From JBFISM01 sp041608535 (lineage in GTDB: Bacteria > Actinomycetota > Acidimicrobiia > Spongiisociales > UBA5794), in assembly GCA_041608535.1 (NCBI GenBank), contig JBFISM010000009.1, forward strand, positions 1 through 51,494: a stretch of 51,494 nucleotides of DNA, in the 5' to 3' direction. Within the stretch, counting starts at the first letter, position 1; each line of letters begins with the position of its first letter. The position numbers and the translations under genes were made by a program. The notes below the pieces were generated by a model. It searched no databases. It was not told the origin of the DNA and was given only the letters and a program-made list of their open reading frames with translations. This document shows, piece by piece, positions 41,064 through 50,004 of the stretch.

Positions 41064-41828
41064 ATGCGACCGATGACCCACAGGACGTTCCCGACCCACC
41101 GCCGCTGGGTGCTCGGGGCGATGCGGGCAGGACACCGTGTATCGCCCATGACGGCGCTGCTCCAGGTCGATGTCACCGACGCCTGGCAGCGGCTCGCCGA
41201 CAAGGACCTCTCCCCCACTGCGTACGTCATCGCCTGTGTCGGGAGAGCCGTCGCCCGGCATCCCGAGGTGCACGCCTACCGAGACTGGCGGGGCCGGTTG
41301 GTGACGCATCGCCATGTCGACACCGCCACCATGATCGAGATCGAATCACCAACCGGACGCTTCCCCCTTGGCCACACGATCGTCGACTCGGACACGCGGT
41401 CCATAGCCGACATCTCCGACGAGCTGCACGGTGTTCGGGATGCACCATCCCACGGTCGCAGCGGGCGGCTCCTGCTCCGCTGGGGAAGTGCCGCCGGCAG
41501 GATCCCCGGTCTGATCTCGCTCGTCTACTTCATCGCCCGCCGCTCCAAGCTGGTGCGCAGTGCCATCGGGACCGTGGCCGTGTCGTCGGTGGGCATGATG
41601 ATCGGCGGCAACGGTTTCGGGATCGGGGTGCCAACGGTGGCCAGCCTGTCGGTGATCGTGGGCGGCGTCTCGGAACGACCCTGGATCGTCGAGGGCCACG
41701 TGGTGCCCCGCCAGGTCCTCGATCTCTGTCTGCAAGTGGATCACCGCATCGTCGACGGGGCACCGGCAGCACGCTGCGCCGCCACCCTCCGCACCCTGCT
41801 GGAGAACCCGGATCGCATCGAGTGGTGA
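41064..41828 (+). CDS. 2-oxo acid dehydrogenase E2-type acyltransferase domain, stand-alone
   Basis: Protein of 254 residues consisting only of an E2 catalytic domain. DLCLQVDHRIVDGAPAARCA carries the HxxxDG catalytic motif, and GTVAVSSVGMMIGGNGFGIG and VPTVASLSVIVGGVSERPW are typical of the CAT-like trimeric fold. There is no lipoyl domain, no subunit-binding domain and no E1 or E3 gene nearby, so it cannot be a standard pyruvate dehydrogenase E2. Stand-alone copies exist in actinobacteria; the acyl acceptor is unknown. The start ATG 41064 is uncertain. It converges on purB. Confidence 0.8.
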   Translation: MRPMTHRTFPTHRRWVLGAMRAGHRVSPMTALLQVDVTDAWQRLADKDLSPTAYVIACVGRAVARHPEVHAYRDWRGRLVTHRHVDTATMIEIESPTGRFPLGHTIVDSDTRSIADISDELHGVRDAPSHGRSGRLLLRWGSAAGRIPGLISLVYFIARRSKLVRSAIGTVAVSSVGMMIGGNGFGIGVPTVASLSVIVGGVSERPWIVEGHVVPRQVLDLCLQVDHRIVDGAPAARCAATLRTLLENPDRIEW

Positions 41829-41840
41829 CGAGCCACCATA

Positions 41841-41864
41841 TCTGTCCCGCCATAGGGGGACAGA
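41841..41864. terminator. Hairpin between convergent E2-like gene and purB
   Basis: TCTGTCCC pairs with GGGACAGA (8 bp) around an 8-nt loop, centred in the 45-bp gap between the convergent stops at 41828 and 41874. It is a likely bidirectional terminator. Confidence 0.55.
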
Positions 41865-41873
41865 CCTGTGTGG

Positions 41874-43181
41874 TCAGAGCGTGATCTTTTCGAGGCGGTT
41901 GAAGACGATGTGGATGTTGGCGATGAAGCGGTCGTCGGAGAAGCAGCGGGCGAGCGTGGTGGGTTCGAGGGCGACGTCGGGATCGGCGGCGAGACGGTCT
42001 TGCAGGGTCTGGTCGTCGTCGATCGCCTCCCAGGTGGCCATGGCGTTGCGTTGCACGATGCGATAGGCCTCGTCGCGGGTGAGACCCTGTTCCTCGATGA
42101 GGGCCAGGAGCACGGCCTGGCTGTAGACGAGACCCTTGGTCGCATCCAGGTTGGCTCGCATGCGGTCGGTGTTGACGACGAGATTGTCGACGAGCGCCGT
42201 CATCCGCAGCAGGGCGTAGTCGAGCAGGAGCGTCGCGTCGGGGAGCGCCACCCGCTCCACGGAGGAGTGGCTGATGTCCCGCTCGTGCCACAGCGCCACG
42301 TTCTCCAGCGCCGCACCGGCGTAGCCACGCAAGAGCCGCGCCACCCCGGTGATGTTCTCCGAGGCGATCGGGTTCTTCTTGTGCGGCATCGCCGACGAGC
42401 CCTTTTGGCCTTTGCCAAACGCCTCCTGCGCCTCGCCCACCTCACTGCGCTGCAGATGGCGGACCTCGGTGGCGAACCGCTCTAGCGTCGCCCCCACGAT
42501 CGCCACCGTGGTCAGGAACTCCGCATGCCGGTCGCGATGCGTTATCTGCGACGAGGCCGGCTCGATCCCGATGCCGAGCCGGTCGCACACGTACTGCTCG
42601 ATCGACGGTGGGGTGTGGGCGTAGGTGCCGACCGCCCCGGAGATCTTGCCAACGGCCACCGCTTGCCGTGCCCGCACCATGCGCTCGTGATCTCGTTGCA
42701 GCTCGAAGGCCCAGTTGGCCAGCTTGAGCCCGAACGTGGTCGGCTCCGCCCAGATCCCATGGGTGCGCCCGACCATCATCGTGCTGCGGTGTTCGAGGGC
42801 TCGCCGCCTCACCACCTCGAACATGGCGGCGATCCGCTCCACCAACAGTGCGGCGACGTCGTCGAGGATCTTCCCCTGCGCCGTGTCGAGCACATCGGAG
42901 GAGGTCAGCCCGTAGTGGACCCACTCTCCTCCCTCGCCCACCGACTCGGCCAGCACGTCGACAAAGGCGGCCACATCGTGATTGGTGACGGCCTCCCGTT
43001 CCTTCCACACGTTGAGATCGACCTCGGGAGCGGCCCGCACCGCCTCGGCGGCTGCCACCGAAGCGACGCCTTCGGCCACCCACGCCTCGACGACGAGCGT
43101 CTCGACCTCTTTCCACACGGCCAGCTTGTTGGCTTCGCTCCACAGCGCCGCCATCTCCGGCCGGGTGTAGCGGGAGATCAT
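41874..43181 (-). CDS. purB: Adenylosuccinate lyase PurB
   Basis: Removes fumarate from SAICAR and adenylosuccinate, 435 residues. The signature SSAMPHKKNP is present (GQKGSSAMPHKKNPIASENI). The opening MISRYTRPEMAALWSEANKL and the substrate block VGRTHGIWAEPTTFGLKLAN are typical. ATG 43181 overlaps the purE stop by 4 nt. It is last in the purA-purD-purE-purB group read on the minus strand. Confidence 0.97.
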   Translation of the reverse strand: MISRYTRPEMAALWSEANKLAVWKEVETLVVEAWVAEGVASVAAAEAVRAAPEVDLNVWKEREAVTNHDVAAFVDVLAESVGEGGEWVHYGLTSSDVLDTAQGKILDDVAALLVERIAAMFEVVRRRALEHRSTMMVGRTHGIWAEPTTFGLKLANWAFELQRDHERMVRARQAVAVGKISGAVGTYAHTPPSIEQYVCDRLGIGIEPASSQITHRDRHAEFLTTVAIVGATLERFATEVRHLQRSEVGEAQEAFGKGQKGSSAMPHKKNPIASENITGVARLLRGYAGAALENVALWHERDISHSSVERVALPDATLLLDYALLRMTALVDNLVVNTDRMRANLDATKGLVYSQAVLLALIEEQGLTRDEAYRIVQRNAMATWEAIDDDQTLQDRLAADPDVALEPTTLARCFSDDRFIANIHIVFNRLEKITL

Positions 43182-43630
43182 CCCTTGAGCGAATCCCGGT
43201 AGTCGTCGAGCTTGGCGGCCACCTCACCATCGGACACACCGATGATCGCCGCCGCCAGATAGGCGGCGTTGGCCGAGGAATCCACCGCCACCGTCGCCAC
43301 CGGGATCCCGGTCGGCATCTGCACCGTCGACAACAGCGAGTCCATGCCGCCGAGCCCACCGGCGGCGATGGGAACACCGATGACGGGCAGCGTCGAGTTG
43401 GCGGCCACCGCCCCGGCCAGATGCGCCGCCTTGCCGGCGCCACAGATCACTGCGGCGAACCCGGCGGCACGGGCGTCCTTGGCGAACTCGGCCACCCGGT
43501 CCGGGGTGCGGTGCGCCGACATCACGTGCACCTCGTGCTCGATCCCGAGCCCGCCGAGTACGTCGGCGGCCGGCTGCATCCGGTCCATGTCCTTCTCCGA
43601 TCCCATCAGGATCGCCACCTTGCCACTCAT
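43178..43630 (-). CDS. purE: N5-carboxyaminoimidazole ribonucleotide mutase PurE
   Basis: Converts N5-CAIR to CAIR, 150 residues. ATG 43630 opens MSGKVAILMGSEKDMDRMQP; the catalytic block is HVMSAHRTPDRVAEFAKDAR, and AGKAAHLAGAVAANSTLPVI and GGMDSLLSTVQMP are further family marks. The upstream in-frame region lacks homology. Class I PurE requires PurK, which is not in the window. The gap to purD is 20 bp, and the purB start overlaps its stop. Confidence 0.97.
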   Translation of the reverse strand: MSGKVAILMGSEKDMDRMQPAADVLGGLGIEHEVHVMSAHRTPDRVAEFAKDARAAGFAAVICGAGKAAHLAGAVAANSTLPVIGVPIAAGGLGGMDSLLSTVQMPTGIPVATVAVDSSANAAYLAAAIIGVSDGEVAAKLDDYRDSLKG

Positions 43631-43650
43631 GAAGCCGTTGCTCCTCCTGT

Positions 43651-44940
43651 TTACGTCTTGCTGGCTGTAGTCGTCTGGCTGGGCACACCGGCGATGTCGG
43701 TGCGGAACTGTCTCCCCTCGAAGTCGATCTGGTGGGCGGCCGCATAGGCGCGGGACCGAGCGGCTGCGATGTCGTCGCCGAGCCCGACCACGCTCAGCAC
43801 CCGACCCCCCGACGTCACGAGCGTGTCGCCGTCTCGCCGAGTACCGGCGTGGAACACGAGCACATCGTTGCCGGCCGCCTCGTCGAGACCGTGGATCACC
43901 CGTCCGGTGACCGGAGCCTCCGGGTAGCCCTCCGAGGCGAGGACCACGTTCACCGCAGCCGTTGCATGCCACCCAGGTGGCGGCATGTCGTCGAGCGTGC
44001 CGGCGGCTGCTGCGTAGAGCAGCTCGAAGAGATCGCCATCGAGACGGGGCAGCACCACCTGGGTCTCAGGATCACCGAGCCGCACGTTGAACTCCAACAC
44101 CTTGGGGCCATCATCGGTGAGCATGAGACCTGCGTACAGAAAGCCGGTGAACGGTGTGCCGTCGCCCGCCATGGTGTTTAGCACAGGTTGCATCACGTTG
44201 GCGGCGGTCCAGCCGACCAGGTCGTCCGGCAGATCAGGCACCGGGGAGAAACAGCCCATGCCACCGGTATTGGGGCCCTCGTCGCCGTCGAGCTGCCTCT
44301 TGTAGTCCCGGGCCGGCTCCAGCGGGACCAGCGTCGTGCCGTCGCAGATGGCGAACACCGAGACCTCGCGACCGTCGAGGTACTCCTCCACGACCACCTT
44401 CGCCCCAGCCTCGCCGAGATCGCCACCCAACAACCGCTGTGCCCAGGCCTGGGCTGCGGCTCGGTCCTCGGTCACCAGCACACCCTTACCCGCCGCCAGG
44501 CCGTCGGCTTTCACCACGAATGGCCCCCGCACCGCATCGAGGTGGGCGGCGACCCGCTCCGGATCAGTGAAGACGTTGGCGGCACCGGTGGGCACTCCGG
44601 CTCGTGCCATCACGTCGTTGGCGAAGGACTTCGAGGCTTCGAGCCGCGCCGCCCGCTGGGTCGGGCCGAACACCGGTACCCCTGCCCGGTGGAGCGCATC
44701 GCCGACACCCGCGGCGAGCGGCGCCTCCGGCCCGATGACCACCAGATCGACCGCCTCGCCGACAGCCACCTCGGTCACCGCGGCGGGGTCGGTTGCCGGC
44801 AGATCGGGAATCGTCTCTCCCAGCCGGCTCAGGCCCGGATTCCCCGGTGCCGACACGACCGTGTCCACATGCGGGCTGCGCAGCAGCGACCAGCCGAGCG
44901 CATGCTCCCTCCCCCCGCCACCCACCAGCAGCACCTTCAC
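43651..44940 (-). CDS. purD: Phosphoribosylamine-glycine ligase PurD
   Basis: ATP-grasp enzyme of 429 residues that joins glycine to phosphoribosylamine. GTG 44940 overlaps the purA stop (GTGA) and gives VKVLLVGGGGREHALGWSLL, the standard opening. Conserved parts are GPEAPLAAGVGDALH, GPFVVKADGLAAGKGVLV (ATP binding), EEYLDGREVSVFAICDG and VLEFNVRLGDPETQVVLPRL. Confidence 0.97.
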   Translation of the reverse strand: MKVLLVGGGGREHALGWSLLRSPHVDTVVSAPGNPGLSRLGETIPDLPATDPAAVTEVAVGEAVDLVVIGPEAPLAAGVGDALHRAGVPVFGPTQRAARLEASKSFANDVMARAGVPTGAANVFTDPERVAAHLDAVRGPFVVKADGLAAGKGVLVTEDRAAAQAWAQRLLGGDLGEAGAKVVVEEYLDGREVSVFAICDGTTLVPLEPARDYKRQLDGDEGPNTGGMGCFSPVPDLPDDLVGWTAANVMQPVLNTMAGDGTPFTGFLYAGLMLTDDGPKVLEFNVRLGDPETQVVLPRLDGDLFELLYAAAAGTLDDMPPPGWHATAAVNVVLASEGYPEAPVTGRVIHGLDEAAGNDVLVFHAGTRRDGDTLVTSGGRVLSVVGLGDDIAAARSRAYAAAHQIDFEGRQFRTDIAGVPSQTTTASKT

Positions 44941-46214
44941 AATGTGCGCAGGAACGTGGCAGATCGCTGCGGACCAACCGAGACCATCGTGATCGGCACC
45001 CCGGCGTGCTCCTCGACGTAGTGGATGTACTCCTGGGCCTCTTTGGGCAGGTCCTCGAAGCGTTCCACCCCGCTGATGTCGTCCTCCCACCCGGGCAGGT
45101 CGTCATAGACCGGCTTGCAGTTGTAGAGCACACGCTGCTGCCGGGGGAACTCGGTGTAGCGATTGCCCAGGGAGTCGTAGGCGGTGGCCACCCGGATCCG
45201 CTCGAAGCCGGAGAGCACGTCGAGCTTGGTGAACGCCAGCTCGGTGAGGCCGTTCACCCGCACCGCATACCGCAACGCCACTCCGTCGAGCCAGCCACAC
45301 CGCCGCCGTCGCCCGGTAACCGTGCCGAACTCGCCACCGACCTCGACCATGCGCTCCCCGATCTCACTGTCCAGCTCGGTGGGAAACGGACCGCTGCCGA
45401 CACGGGAGATGTACGCCTTCGCCACACCGACCACCCGGTCGATCGCGGTGGGGCCGATCCCGGCACCGGGGCCCACCCCGCCCGCCGTCGGGCTGGACGA
45501 GGTGACAAACGGATACGTGCCATGGTCGATGTCGAGCAGGGTGCCCTGCGCCCCCTCGAAGAGCACGTGCTCACCCCGCTGCAGAGCCTCCCAGATGAGC
45601 AGCGACGTGTCGGCGACGTGGTCGTAGAGCCTGTCGGCGAGACCGAGATACTGCTCGGCGATGGGGCCCTCCTCCATCGGCAGGCTGTTGTAGACCTTGG
45701 TGAGCAGCTTGTTCTTGTCCTTGAGCACCGTTTCCAGCTTGGTGCGAAAGATCTTCGGGTCGAAGAGGTCTTGGACGCGAATGCCGTGTCGGGAGAACTT
45801 GTCCATGTAGGCCGGTCCGATACCACGCTTCGTCGTCCCGATCTGTTGCCGGCCCAGAAACCGCTCCATCACCGCATCGAGCTTCTTGTGATACGGCATG
45901 ATGAGATGAGCGTTCGCCGAGATGCGCACCCTGCCCGGGTCGATCCCACGTGCAGCGAGAGTGTCCATCTCCTCCAAGAGCACAACAGGGTCGACCACAC
46001 AGCCGTTCCCGATCACCGGGGTGACTCGCGGCGACAGCACCCCGCTCGGTATCAGGGTGAGGGCAAATCGCTCTTCTCCAATGACGATGGTGTGCCCCGC
46101 GTTGTTGCCACCCTGGTACCGAACGACCAGATCGGCCGTCTCTGCCATCACGTCGGTGACCTTGCCTTTGCCTTCGTCGCCCCACTGGGCGCCGATGACC
46201 ACGGTGGCTGGCAC
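44937..46214 (-). CDS. purA: Adenylosuccinate synthetase PurA
   Basis: GTP-dependent enzyme of 425 residues that makes adenylosuccinate from IMP and aspartate. The start codon is GTG 46214 with GGAGCC upstream. VIGAQWGDEGKGKVTDVMAE is the P-loop-like catalytic segment, QGGNNAGHTIV the IMP loop, and LFEGAQGTLLDIDHGTYPFV and RVGSGPFPTELDSEIGE further signature parts. It is the first gene of the purA-purD-purE-purB operon; the divergent TetR gene lies 174 bp away. Confidence 0.97.
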   Translation of the reverse strand: MPATVVIGAQWGDEGKGKVTDVMAETADLVVRYQGGNNAGHTIVIGEERFALTLIPSGVLSPRVTPVIGNGCVVDPVVLLEEMDTLAARGIDPGRVRISANAHLIMPYHKKLDAVMERFLGRQQIGTTKRGIGPAYMDKFSRHGIRVQDLFDPKIFRTKLETVLKDKNKLLTKVYNSLPMEEGPIAEQYLGLADRLYDHVADTSLLIWEALQRGEHVLFEGAQGTLLDIDHGTYPFVTSSSPTAGGVGPGAGIGPTAIDRVVGVAKAYISRVGSGPFPTELDSEIGERMVEVGGEFGTVTGRRRRCGWLDGVALRYAVRVNGLTELAFTKLDVLSGFERIRVATAYDSLGNRYTEFPRQQRVLYNCKPVYDDLPGWEDDISGVERFEDLPKEAQEYIHYVEEHAGVPITMVSVGPQRSATFLRTL

Positions 46215-46316
46215 TGCTGGCTCCGATCAAACGGCGGACGGCTCGGAGTGTAGGCAACCACCGCCCCGAGCCCATGAAGCACCGCCAGCCGTCGAACCAG
46301 AGCAGCAAAGGCGCGA

Positions 46317-46337
46317 GTGTATGCATCGACGTGTATG
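46317..46337. promoter_or_regulatory. Direct repeat upstream of the TetR gene
   Basis: GTGTATG occurs at 46317-46323 and 46331-46337, spaced 14 nt start to start, in the divergent region between purA and the TetR regulator. It could be an operator; no dyad symmetry was seen, so the case is weak. Confidence 0.25.
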
Positions 46338-46388
46338 TTTCTTGGGCGCAAAGCTGGCAAATCTCGGCAGTATCGGGAAGGGGATCTG

Positions 46389-46988
46389 ATGCCGAAGATC
46401 AAGGCGAAGACGATCGCCGAGCACAAGAAGCTGACCAGAGCTGCGCTCCTCGATGCCGCATACACCCAGTTCTCGTCGCACGGCTACGCCGGCACCAACT
46501 TGAGCGACATCACGAGCCTCGCCGACGTGGGGCGAACCACCATCTACGAGTACTTCGATGACAAGGAAGCGATCTTTCTCGCAGTGATCGAAGATCGCGT
46601 TCCGCAGCTCCTCAGCGACGCCGTCGCCCATCTCAGCGAGACGGAGCCTCGGGCGCGCTTGCGTCAGCTGTTCGAGATCGGCTTCGACGTCACGCTACGC
46701 AACGAGACCACGGCGCACATCTTGTTTCGTGTCGGCCGCGAGCTGCCTGCGGAAGCCCGCGACAGGATGTGGAGTGCGCTCGGCCCGGTCACCGACGAGG
46801 TCTTTCGTCTGTGCAGAGCGGGCGTCTCGAGCGGGGTGTTCTCGGGTGCACCAGAGCTGCTGGCCCAATCGGTCGCCGATCTCCTCGTCGGGGGCATCGA
46901 CCAGCTCCTCGCCGAGGGAGAGATCACCGCCGCCGCCCCGGCCATCCTCGAACAGCGGCTCACCTTCCTCGACCACGGTCTCGGTTGA
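46389..46988 (+). CDS. TetR-family transcriptional regulator
   Basis: Regulator of 199 residues. ATG 46389 (MPKIKAKTIAEHKKLTRAAL) leads into the TetR helix-turn-helix: LDAAYTQFSSHGYAGTNLSD, ITSLADVGRTTIYEYFDDKE. The C-terminal ligand domain (about residues 60-199) is helical and gives no clue to the ligand. Divergent from purA and upstream of ybaK (opposite strand) and an acyl-CoA ligase, so it may control fatty-acid or DMSP-related genes (inference only). Confidence 0.9.
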   Translation: MPKIKAKTIAEHKKLTRAALLDAAYTQFSSHGYAGTNLSDITSLADVGRTTIYEYFDDKEAIFLAVIEDRVPQLLSDAVAHLSETEPRARLRQLFEIGFDVTLRNETTAHILFRVGRELPAEARDRMWSALGPVTDEVFRLCRAGVSSGVFSGAPELLAQSVADLLVGGIDQLLAEGEITAAAPAILEQRLTFLDHGLG

Positions 46989-46991
46989 CCC

Positions 46992-47468
46992 TCAGCGCCG
47001 CTGGATCGGCGTCACCGTGGCTGTCGTGAGGGCGATGTAGTCGTTGGGTGCGAGCACGAGCTGGAGACCTTTCGCACCGGCGGACACGGCGATCGTGCGG
47101 TGTTCGGTGGCCGAGGAGTCGAGGAACACCGCGAGAGACTTGCGGGCGCCGATGGCGGTCACCCCGCCGCGTCGGTAGCCGGTGAGCGGCTCGACCTCCT
47201 TGACCGCGACCATCTCCATCCTCCGCTCCTCGGCGGCACGTGCCAGCAGCTTCAGGTTCAGCTCGGCATCGGCAGCCACCACGGCAAAGCAAGCTCCATT
47301 GCGCTCCCCCGTGGCAACGAGCGTCTTGAACACCGCAGCCGGGTCCATGCCGATCAATTCGGCCACGGTTGCGGCGCTGAACTCCTCGATGTCGAGGTCG
47401 TATTCTCGCAACGAGTAGGCGACACCCCGCTGCTCGACCAGCCGTACTGCGTTCGTCTTGCGCCCCAT
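46992..47468 (-). CDS. ybaK: YbaK/EbsC family Cys-tRNA(Pro) deacylase
   Basis: Trans-editing enzyme of 158 residues that hydrolyses mischarged Cys-tRNA(Pro). ATG 47468 begins MGRKTNAVRLVEQRGVAYSL, typical of the family. VAELIGMDPAAVFKTLVATG contains the catalytic Lys region, and VTAIGARKSLAVFLDSSA and GLQLVLAPNDYIALT complete the fold. Its stop lies 3 bp beyond the convergent TetR stop. Confidence 0.93.
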   Translation of the reverse strand: MGRKTNAVRLVEQRGVAYSLREYDLDIEEFSAATVAELIGMDPAAVFKTLVATGERNGACFAVVAADAELNLKLLARAAEERRMEMVAVKEVEPLTGYRRGGVTAIGARKSLAVFLDSSATEHRTIAVSAGAKGLQLVLAPNDYIALTTATVTPIQRR

Positions 47469-47530
47469 CGACCTGCAACGGTACCGGGCATCGGATATCG
47501 TCAGGACACCCGAGGCCGAGAGGTGGGCGA

Positions 47531-49144
47531 ATGCCGCACATGATGGACGACTTCCCGCTGCTGTTGTCGACCCTGTACGACCGCGCCGTCCGCCTCTATC
47601 CCGACCAGGAGGTCGTCTCGGTGGAGGCCGACCTCTCCGTGCGCCGCCAGACCTACGCCGAGACGGACGATCGGATCCGCCGGCTCGCCACGGCGCTCGG
47701 AAGCAAGCTGGGAGTCGGGCAAGGAGAGGTGATCGGGACGTTTGCGTGGAACAACGTCCGTCACCACGAGCTGTATTGGGCAACGGCCAACACAGGCCGG
47801 ATCTGTCACACGCTCAACATACGGCTCTATGCCGACCAGCTGGACTACATCGTGAACCACGGCCGGGACAAAGTGATCTTCGTCGATCCCGGGTTGACCA
47901 AGCTGCTCGAGCCAATCGCCGACCGCTTCGAGACGGTGGAAGCGTTCGTCATCCTCAGCGACACCGTGGGAGACACCACGTTGCCCAACGCCATCGCCTA
48001 CGACGACCTCATCGCCGAGGTGGAGCCGCACGGACCGTGGCCGCTGCTCTCCGAGAACTCGCCCATGATGTACTGCTACACCTCGGGCACCACCGGCAAC
48101 CCCAAAGGCGTCGCCTACACCCAGCGCTCGACGTACCTGCACACGATCCACAACCTGGCGACGGTCGAGCTGACGGCGTCCGACAACGTGCTCCCGGTCG
48201 TACCCATGTTCCATGCGGCCGCCTGGGGCTACACCTTCGAGGCGACGGCGGTGGGCGCCAAGATCACGCTCCCCGGTCCCGATCTGTCACCGGAGGGCCT
48301 CGTGCGACTGTTCGACAACGAGCAGGTGACGTTCTCTGCGGGAGTGCCGACGGTGTGGCTCGGAATCCAGCACTATCTCGCCGCCAACCCCCAGGCGGAT
48401 GTCTCCTCGATCAAGAAGTTCCTCTGTGGCGGGTCGGCGGTGCCACGCGCCATGATCGACTGGTACTGGAAGAACCGCGGCATCCTCGTCGTCCAGGGCT
48501 GGGGGATGACCGAAACCAATCCGGTGGCATCGGTGGCGTTGCTCAAGCCGGGCATGGAGGAATGGGACTGGGAGCGCCGGCTCGATGTCCTCGAGACCGC
48601 CGGTCTCCCCACGATGGGACTGCAGGTGAAGATCGTCGACGAGATGGGTGAGGAACTGCCCCACGACGGCGAGGCATTCGGTGAGCTGCTCATTCGTGGT
48701 CCGTGGATCGCCGCCGAGTACTACAACGACCCCCGCTCCCCCGAGAGCTTCGTCGACGGCTGGCTGCGCACGGGTGATGTGTGCAAGATCACCCCGGAGG
48801 GTTACATCCGGATCACCGATCGCTCCAAAGACGTCATCAAGTCGGGTGGCGAGTGGATCTCCACCATCGATCTCGAGAACACCCTCATGGCCCACCCCGC
48901 CGTCGCCGAAGCGGCCGTCGTCGGGGTGAAGCACGCCAAGTGGCAGGAACGCCCCATCGCCGTCGCCGTCCTCGCCGGCGGGCAGACCACCACCGAAGAG
49001 GAGCTGCGCGAGTTCCTCGAGGACAAGGTGGCCAAGTGGTGGCTCCCCGACCGGATCCTGTTCATCGATCAGATCCCCAAGACGGGCACTGGCAAGTTCG
49101 ACAAGAAGGTCGTACGCGACCAGTACGCCGACGAGCTGCTGTAG
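47531..49144 (+). CDS. Acyl-CoA synthetase, DmdB-like (MMPA-CoA ligase family)
   Basis: AMP-forming acyl-CoA ligase of 537 residues. ATG 47531 follows GAGAGGTGGG. The AMP-binding signature is YTSGTTGNPKGVAYTQRS, and GWGMTETNPVASVA and TGDVCKITPEGYIRITDRSKD are the later motifs; the catalytic Lys lies in KTGTGKFDKK (about residue 522). It resembles DmdB (methylmercaptopropionate-CoA ligase of DMSP demethylation) by overall sequence memory: WNNVRHHELYWATANTGRIC, HTLNIRLYADQLDYIVNH and FHAAAWGYTF. A general medium- or long-chain FadD is equally possible. dmdA, dmdC and dmdD are not in the window. Confidence 0.8.
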   Translation: MPHMMDDFPLLLSTLYDRAVRLYPDQEVVSVEADLSVRRQTYAETDDRIRRLATALGSKLGVGQGEVIGTFAWNNVRHHELYWATANTGRICHTLNIRLYADQLDYIVNHGRDKVIFVDPGLTKLLEPIADRFETVEAFVILSDTVGDTTLPNAIAYDDLIAEVEPHGPWPLLSENSPMMYCYTSGTTGNPKGVAYTQRSTYLHTIHNLATVELTASDNVLPVVPMFHAAAWGYTFEATAVGAKITLPGPDLSPEGLVRLFDNEQVTFSAGVPTVWLGIQHYLAANPQADVSSIKKFLCGGSAVPRAMIDWYWKNRGILVVQGWGMTETNPVASVALLKPGMEEWDWERRLDVLETAGLPTMGLQVKIVDEMGEELPHDGEAFGELLIRGPWIAAEYYNDPRSPESFVDGWLRTGDVCKITPEGYIRITDRSKDVIKSGGEWISTIDLENTLMAHPAVAEAAVVGVKHAKWQERPIAVAVLAGGQTTTEEELREFLEDKVAKWWLPDRILFIDQIPKTGTGKFDKKVVRDQYADELL

Positions 49145-49490
49145 CTCCTCGCACCGACCACTCGCCTCACCGCAAGCGATCGTGCACCGTCCGGGGCCGC
49201 AAGCACCGAGCTGCAACGCATCGAACAGCTCAACGCCTTCCCGACCGCGTCCTCGACCAGACGCCACCGCGAATGCCACCGACGCTACAACTCACCACCC
49301 CAGCAAGACTCTCAGGAATCAGATCCACCCGAATGCAACGGACATCAACGAATAGCGCAACCCTGTGTTACCGGGCACGGCGCAGCTTCCAGCACCACAC
49401 GGTTGTGGGCGATCCATTCGGGTTGTCGGTGATCCGTTGCCAGTTCCGTACTCGCGGCGCCGGCGGCGAGAACCGACGACACCATGGTCA
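49145..49490. other. Gene-free stretch after the acyl-CoA ligase
   Basis: No convincing coding frame, RNA or repeat is seen. Short frames on both strands lack recognisable domains and start signals. It may contain decayed sequence, as does the region at 50600-51040. Confidence 0.4.
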
Positions 49491-49817
49491 TCAGTGAGGT
49501 CCGATCTCGTTGAAGCACGGATCTATGGGCGGCGGGTGATTCTCGCCACACGTCGGGCACGCGCCCGAGCTGAAGTCGTTCTCTTTCTCATTGCGCCACC
49601 CGAGCTGATAGCGGCTGAGATCGATGGCAACCGCAGCGGTTGAGGTCGCTGCCGCGACGACCGGTTTCATCACCGAAATCCCGGTATGAGTGAGGCCCCG
49701 GACTGGTGGCAAGTGGGCACCATTGGTCCTAGCCCACCGTCGGACTCGGGCGGTCAACCCGGCCACGATGGCAGCTGGCGCTACCAAACTGAACCATCGC
49801 TTCTTCGATCCGGTCAT
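49491..49817 (-). CDS. Hypothetical small protein with C-terminal CxxC
   Basis: Possible protein of about 108 residues. The chosen start ATG 49817 (MTGSKKRWFSLVAPAAIVAG) gives a basic N-terminus with a short hydrophobic stretch. The C-terminus holds CPTCGENHPPPIDPCFNEIG, a CxxC plus a third Cys that could bind zinc. A longer frame starts at 49892. No family is recognised and no ribosome site is clear, so this may be a chance frame in a decaying region. Confidence 0.35.
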   Translation of the reverse strand: MTGSKKRWFSLVAPAAIVAGLTARVRRWARTNGAHLPPVRGLTHTGISVMKPVVAAATSTAAVAIDLSRYQLGWRNEKENDFSSGACPTCGENHPPPIDPCFNEIGPH

Positions 49818-49940
49818 GACAGACGGCCTTCTCGTTGGAGTGTGCCTGGACATGTGGCACAACGTAGGGCGATACCGGTGCGACCCCCCCAACGGGTCAG
49901 CGTTTGCCGCTCCCGCCGCACCAGCTCACCAGACTCGATC

Positions 49941-49973
49941 TTACTTGAAATAAAGCGATTGCACAAGTAATAT
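49941..49973 (+). promoter_or_regulatory. MarR-gene promoter with overlapping operator palindrome
   Basis: TTGAAA (49945-49950) and TAATAT (49968-49973) are separated by 17 nt, a canonical promoter. The inverted repeat TTACTTG (49941-49947) / CAAGTAA (49964-49970) overlaps both boxes, as expected for an autoregulatory MarR operator. Confidence 0.65.
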
Positions 49974-50004
49974 CTCAAGCGATTTGCCGTCTCCGGAGGA
50001 CGTC

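Noticed and set aside
13318..41864. Recurring TCTGTCCC near gene ends (13320, 20061, 41841)
   Set aside because: Only three occurrences, two of them already part of hairpins; too short and GC-rich to call a repeat family.
49345..49560. 71-residue minus-strand frame
   Set aside because: No domain, ribosome site or conserved context; overlaps another weak frame.
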